Below, piece after piece: positions 17,748-19,533 of a stretch of 19,533 nt of DNA (within the stretch, counting starts at the first letter, position 1; each line of letters begins with the position of its first letter). The stretch spans positions 1-19,533 of the forward strand of contig SKLD01000562.1 of NCBI GenBank assembly GCA_007123395.1, in the 5' to 3' direction. The notes beneath the pieces were generated by a model. It had not been told where the DNA came from and made no database searches. It saw only the letters and a list, made by a program, of their open reading frames with translations. The translations under genes were made by a program, and so were the position numbers. This stretch comes from Opitutales bacterium (GTDB taxonomy: Bacteria > Verrucomicrobiota > Verrucomicrobiia > Opitutales > Oceanipulchritudinaceae).

Positions 17748-19268
17748 ATGGTTACTATACCGGAAATACTATTCCTTGAGGACTTGGAAGCCGGGGATTC
17801 CTTGCTTCCCGTTCTGCGCAAGCTGAAAGCGGAAGTGACGGGGCCACTCCGCGAGTCGCGCGAGGCGCTCAAGCGAGCGCGCCAGTCGCGTCCGGATATT
17901 GTCGTCGCCCATTTTAATGGGCATGTCGACGCCACCCGTCTCGCCTCCCTCGGAAAAGTACAGAAGCTTACTGCCGCTCCGGTGATCCTCGTCGCCTCGA
18001 ATGCCGTCCAAGAGCAAGCCGGGCCTTCTCGCGGGCTGCGGCCAATGAGGCGATTTGAGCCCCCGGTGCGACCGGAGGAACTGCTCGCTTGCGTTGAAGA
18101 GGGCCTGCGCCTCCAGCTCGCAAACCGGGAGAACGCCCGCCTCCGCTCCGAAAACGAGCAGCTCTTCGAGAACTCGCCCCACCCCGTTGTTATCACCGAT
18201 ACCGCAGGGACCATTCTTCACGCTAACAAGGCCGCTCTTCACCTCTGGAAAAGCCACTCCACCGAGAATCCTGTAGGCCGCGAAGCTGCCGAGCGCCTGC
18301 CGCTGCGCGACGTCGTCGGTGCCGGGCGCATCCGGAACTGGGCCGAGGCCTTTGCCGAAAATGGCAACTCCAACACCCACGCCCTCGCCCTCCTCGAAGC
18401 CGGCGAGGATACTGCCGCGGTACGTCTGCGCGTCTACCCGCGCCCGCTCGTCGACTCCGGGGGCGTCGTTGTCAGCTACCTCTTTCACCTCGCCATCGAC
18501 GCACTCGATGCCAGCGACGACGACAGCATTATACCCGCTGGCAGCGAGGCCATGAATCAGATCATCGGCGGCCTCGCCCACGACTTCAACAACCTCCTCG
18601 GTGTCGTCTCCGCCTACGCCGATCTCCTCGTCGATCAACTGCCCCACAACGCCCCTACTCACCGTTACGCCCGCCAGATCCAGGCCTCTGTCGAAAAAGG
18701 GACCCGCCTGCTCAAGACCTTTAGTCAGCTCAGCAAGGAAGACGCCAGCGGCCTGCGTGTTCTCTCCCTGCCCGAACTCATCGAGGACATTGAGACGCTT
18801 CTGAAACGGGTCATTGGCGGGCGTATCAAACTTATCCACGATTTCGCCGAAGACGCCGGTGTCATCCACGCCGATCCCGTCGTCGTCGAACGTGGTCTCA
18901 TTAACCTCCTGCTCAATGCACGCGACGCTATTGAGGGCGAAGGGACTATCACCCTGCGCCTCGAAAAACGCTCCGTCCCGCGCGAAGAGATTCCCGGCGA
19001 TTGCGCGGAACCCGGTTCTTTCATCATTCTTACCATCGCCGACACTGGCTGCGGCATTCCGGAACATCTCCGCAACCGCATCTTCGATCCCTTTTTCACC
19101 ACGAAGCCGCCCGGCAAAGGCAGCGGCCTCGGCCTCGCCAGCGTCAAGGCGGGCGTCCGCAAATGCGGCGGATTCGTCACCGTCGACAGCAAGGTCGGCA
19201 AGGGCACCAACTTCTACCTATACTTCCCCATCCCCGGCGAGCAGCTCCTCTTCAACGATATGGCATAG
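17748..19268 (+). CDS. PAS sensor histidine kinase with degenerate N-terminal receiver
   Basis: 506 residues, no transmembrane segment, so cytoplasmic. Domain order: a receiver-like domain (about 5-125), a PAS domain (about 135-250), a dimerisation/phosphoacceptor domain with GGLAHDFNNLLGV (His278), and an HATPase domain with NLLLNARDAI (Asn390), DTGCGIP (Asp432), FDPFFTTKPPGKGSGLGLASV. The kinase core looks fully active and NtrB-like. The receiver is degenerate: the phosphoacceptor Asp is His55 (DIVVAH) and the conserved Lys is lost (RFEPPVRPEEL). It therefore probably senses by binding rather than phosphorylation. No partner regulator is adjacent. The ATG at 17748 lacks a clear ribosome binding site. 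A 169-bp spacer separates it from rsmE. Confidence 0.92.
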   Translation: MVTIPEILFLEDLEAGDSLLPVLRKLKAEVTGPLRESREALKRARQSRPDIVVAHFNGHVDATRLASLGKVQKLTAAPVILVASNAVQEQAGPSRGLRPMRRFEPPVRPEELLACVEEGLRLQLANRENARLRSENEQLFENSPHPVVITDTAGTILHANKAALHLWKSHSTENPVGREAAERLPLRDVVGAGRIRNWAEAFAENGNSNTHALALLEAGEDTAAVRLRVYPRPLVDSGGVVVSYLFHLAIDALDASDDDSIIPAGSEAMNQIIGGLAHDFNNLLGVVSAYADLLVDQLPHNAPTHRYARQIQASVEKGTRLLKTFSQLSKEDASGLRVLSLPELIEDIETLLKRVIGGRIKLIHDFAEDAGVIHADPVVVERGLINLLLNARDAIEGEGTITLRLEKRSVPREEIPGDCAEPGSFIILTIADTGCGIPEHLRNRIFDPFFTTKPPGKGSGLGLASVKAGVRKCGGFVTVDSKVGKGTNFYLYFPIPGEQLLFNDMA

Positions 19269-19372
19269 GGCAAAGGAGCCCGCCAGCCATGTTTGCCGGT
19301 GTAGTACGTCTATTCATTGAATGAAAGGCTGCTGATTTTATTGGTTTTAATTTTCTTTCTCTCATATAAAAA

Positions 19373-19395
19373 TCAAAATAAATTTCTCTGAGCTA
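19373..19395 (+). repeat. copy B of a short repeat in an AT-rich spacer
   Basis: TCAA, nine A/T bases, then CTCTGAGCTA, matching the element at 10241-10263 in order and spacing. It lies in the AT-rich 144-bp gap between the histidine kinase and the partial pseudouridine synthase gene. Confidence 0.35.
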
Positions 19396-19412
19396 CTAAA
19401 AGCTGAAAAAAA

Positions 19413-19533
19413 TCAGCGCAGGGCGGCGCAGGCGGCTGTTAGGTCGGGGGGTAGCGGGGCGTGGAATGCCATGGGGGCGCCGGATATGGGGTGGGCAAAG
19501 GCGAGGCGGCGGGCGTGGAGCATGACGCGGGGA
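19413..19533 (-). CDS. RluA-family pseudouridine synthase (partial, C-terminal end only)
   Basis: The window edge cuts this minus-strand gene, leaving its last 39 codons and stop (19415-19413). The visible tail reads PRVMLHARRLAFAHPISG and continues to HAPLPPDL. This is the characteristic C-terminal pattern of RluA/RluC/RluD enzymes (LHA..L.F.HP..G...F.APLP.D), which turn uridine into pseudouridine in rRNA or tRNA. The catalytic domain lies outside the window, so the subfamily cannot be told. Confidence 0.8.
   Translation of the reverse strand, partial: PRVMLHARRLAFAHPISGAPMAFHAPLPPDLTAACAALR

Noticed and set aside
17769..19067. 432-residue minus-strand open frame under the histidine kinase
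   Set aside because: Shadow of the kinase gene, which has complete catalytic motifs on the plus strand.
19289..19324. 11-codon ORF (MFAGVVRLFIE) with AAAGGAG upstream, just after the histidine kinase
   Set aside because: The Shine-Dalgarno spacing is long (10 bases) and there is no terminator or conservation evidence; too short to separate from chance.

Overview
The window is about 19.5 kb of GC-rich bacterial chromosome with short AT-rich spacers between some operons. The gene set is chromosomal: TatC, pyruvate phosphate dikinase, PyrE, threonine aldolase, a RimK module, a eukaryote-type (GSII) glutamine synthetase, RsmE and two-component proteins. No transposase, integrase, tRNA, rRNA or CRISPR array was seen. 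The GSII glutamine synthetase, the coiled-coil response regulator and the overall protein style resemble Verrucomicrobiota, most likely Opitutia. That placement is inference from protein style, not a database result.

Layout, left to right. tatC (minus) and ppdK (plus) are divergent; ppdK has a good sigma-70-type promoter and a strong terminator. pyrE (minus) converges on ppdK, and the minus strand has its own hairpin plus T-run there. An L-threonine aldolase (minus) lies upstream of pyrE. Next comes a plus-strand run: a receiver protein with a long coiled coil, a retropepsin-like protease of the RimK-associated family, a RimK ligase carrying an extra C-terminal RCK_C/TrkA_C-like domain, and an M14-type AspA/AstE-like zinc hydrolase. 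The last three are joined by 4-bp stop/start overlaps. After an AT-rich spacer lies a CFA-synthase/coclaurine N-methyltransferase-like enzyme (plus). It converges on an MBL/beta-CASP nuclease (minus), which is divergent from a metallophosphoesterase (plus). A possible 5' gene remnant lies between those two.

glnA (GSII, minus, with a clear terminator) is divergent from a 143-residue kinase-like protein whose gene overlaps a PP2C phosphatase gene by 14 bp. Between the phosphatase and rsmE is a small leader-like element: a Shine-Dalgarno-preceded 5-codon ORF (MFAVV, the usual start of ribosomal protein L21) followed by a perfect 10-bp terminator. A PAS histidine kinase with a degenerate N-terminal receiver follows. 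The window ends in the 3' end of an RluA-family pseudouridine synthase (minus).

The two best candidates for an under-described system are (a) the RimK-RCK_C / retropepsin / AspA-like operon, which could be a ligand-gated amino-acid tagging module with its own removal enzymes, and (b) the overlapping compact kinase and PP2C pair next to glnA, which could be a phosphorylation switch. Both functional readings are inferences from domains and gene order.
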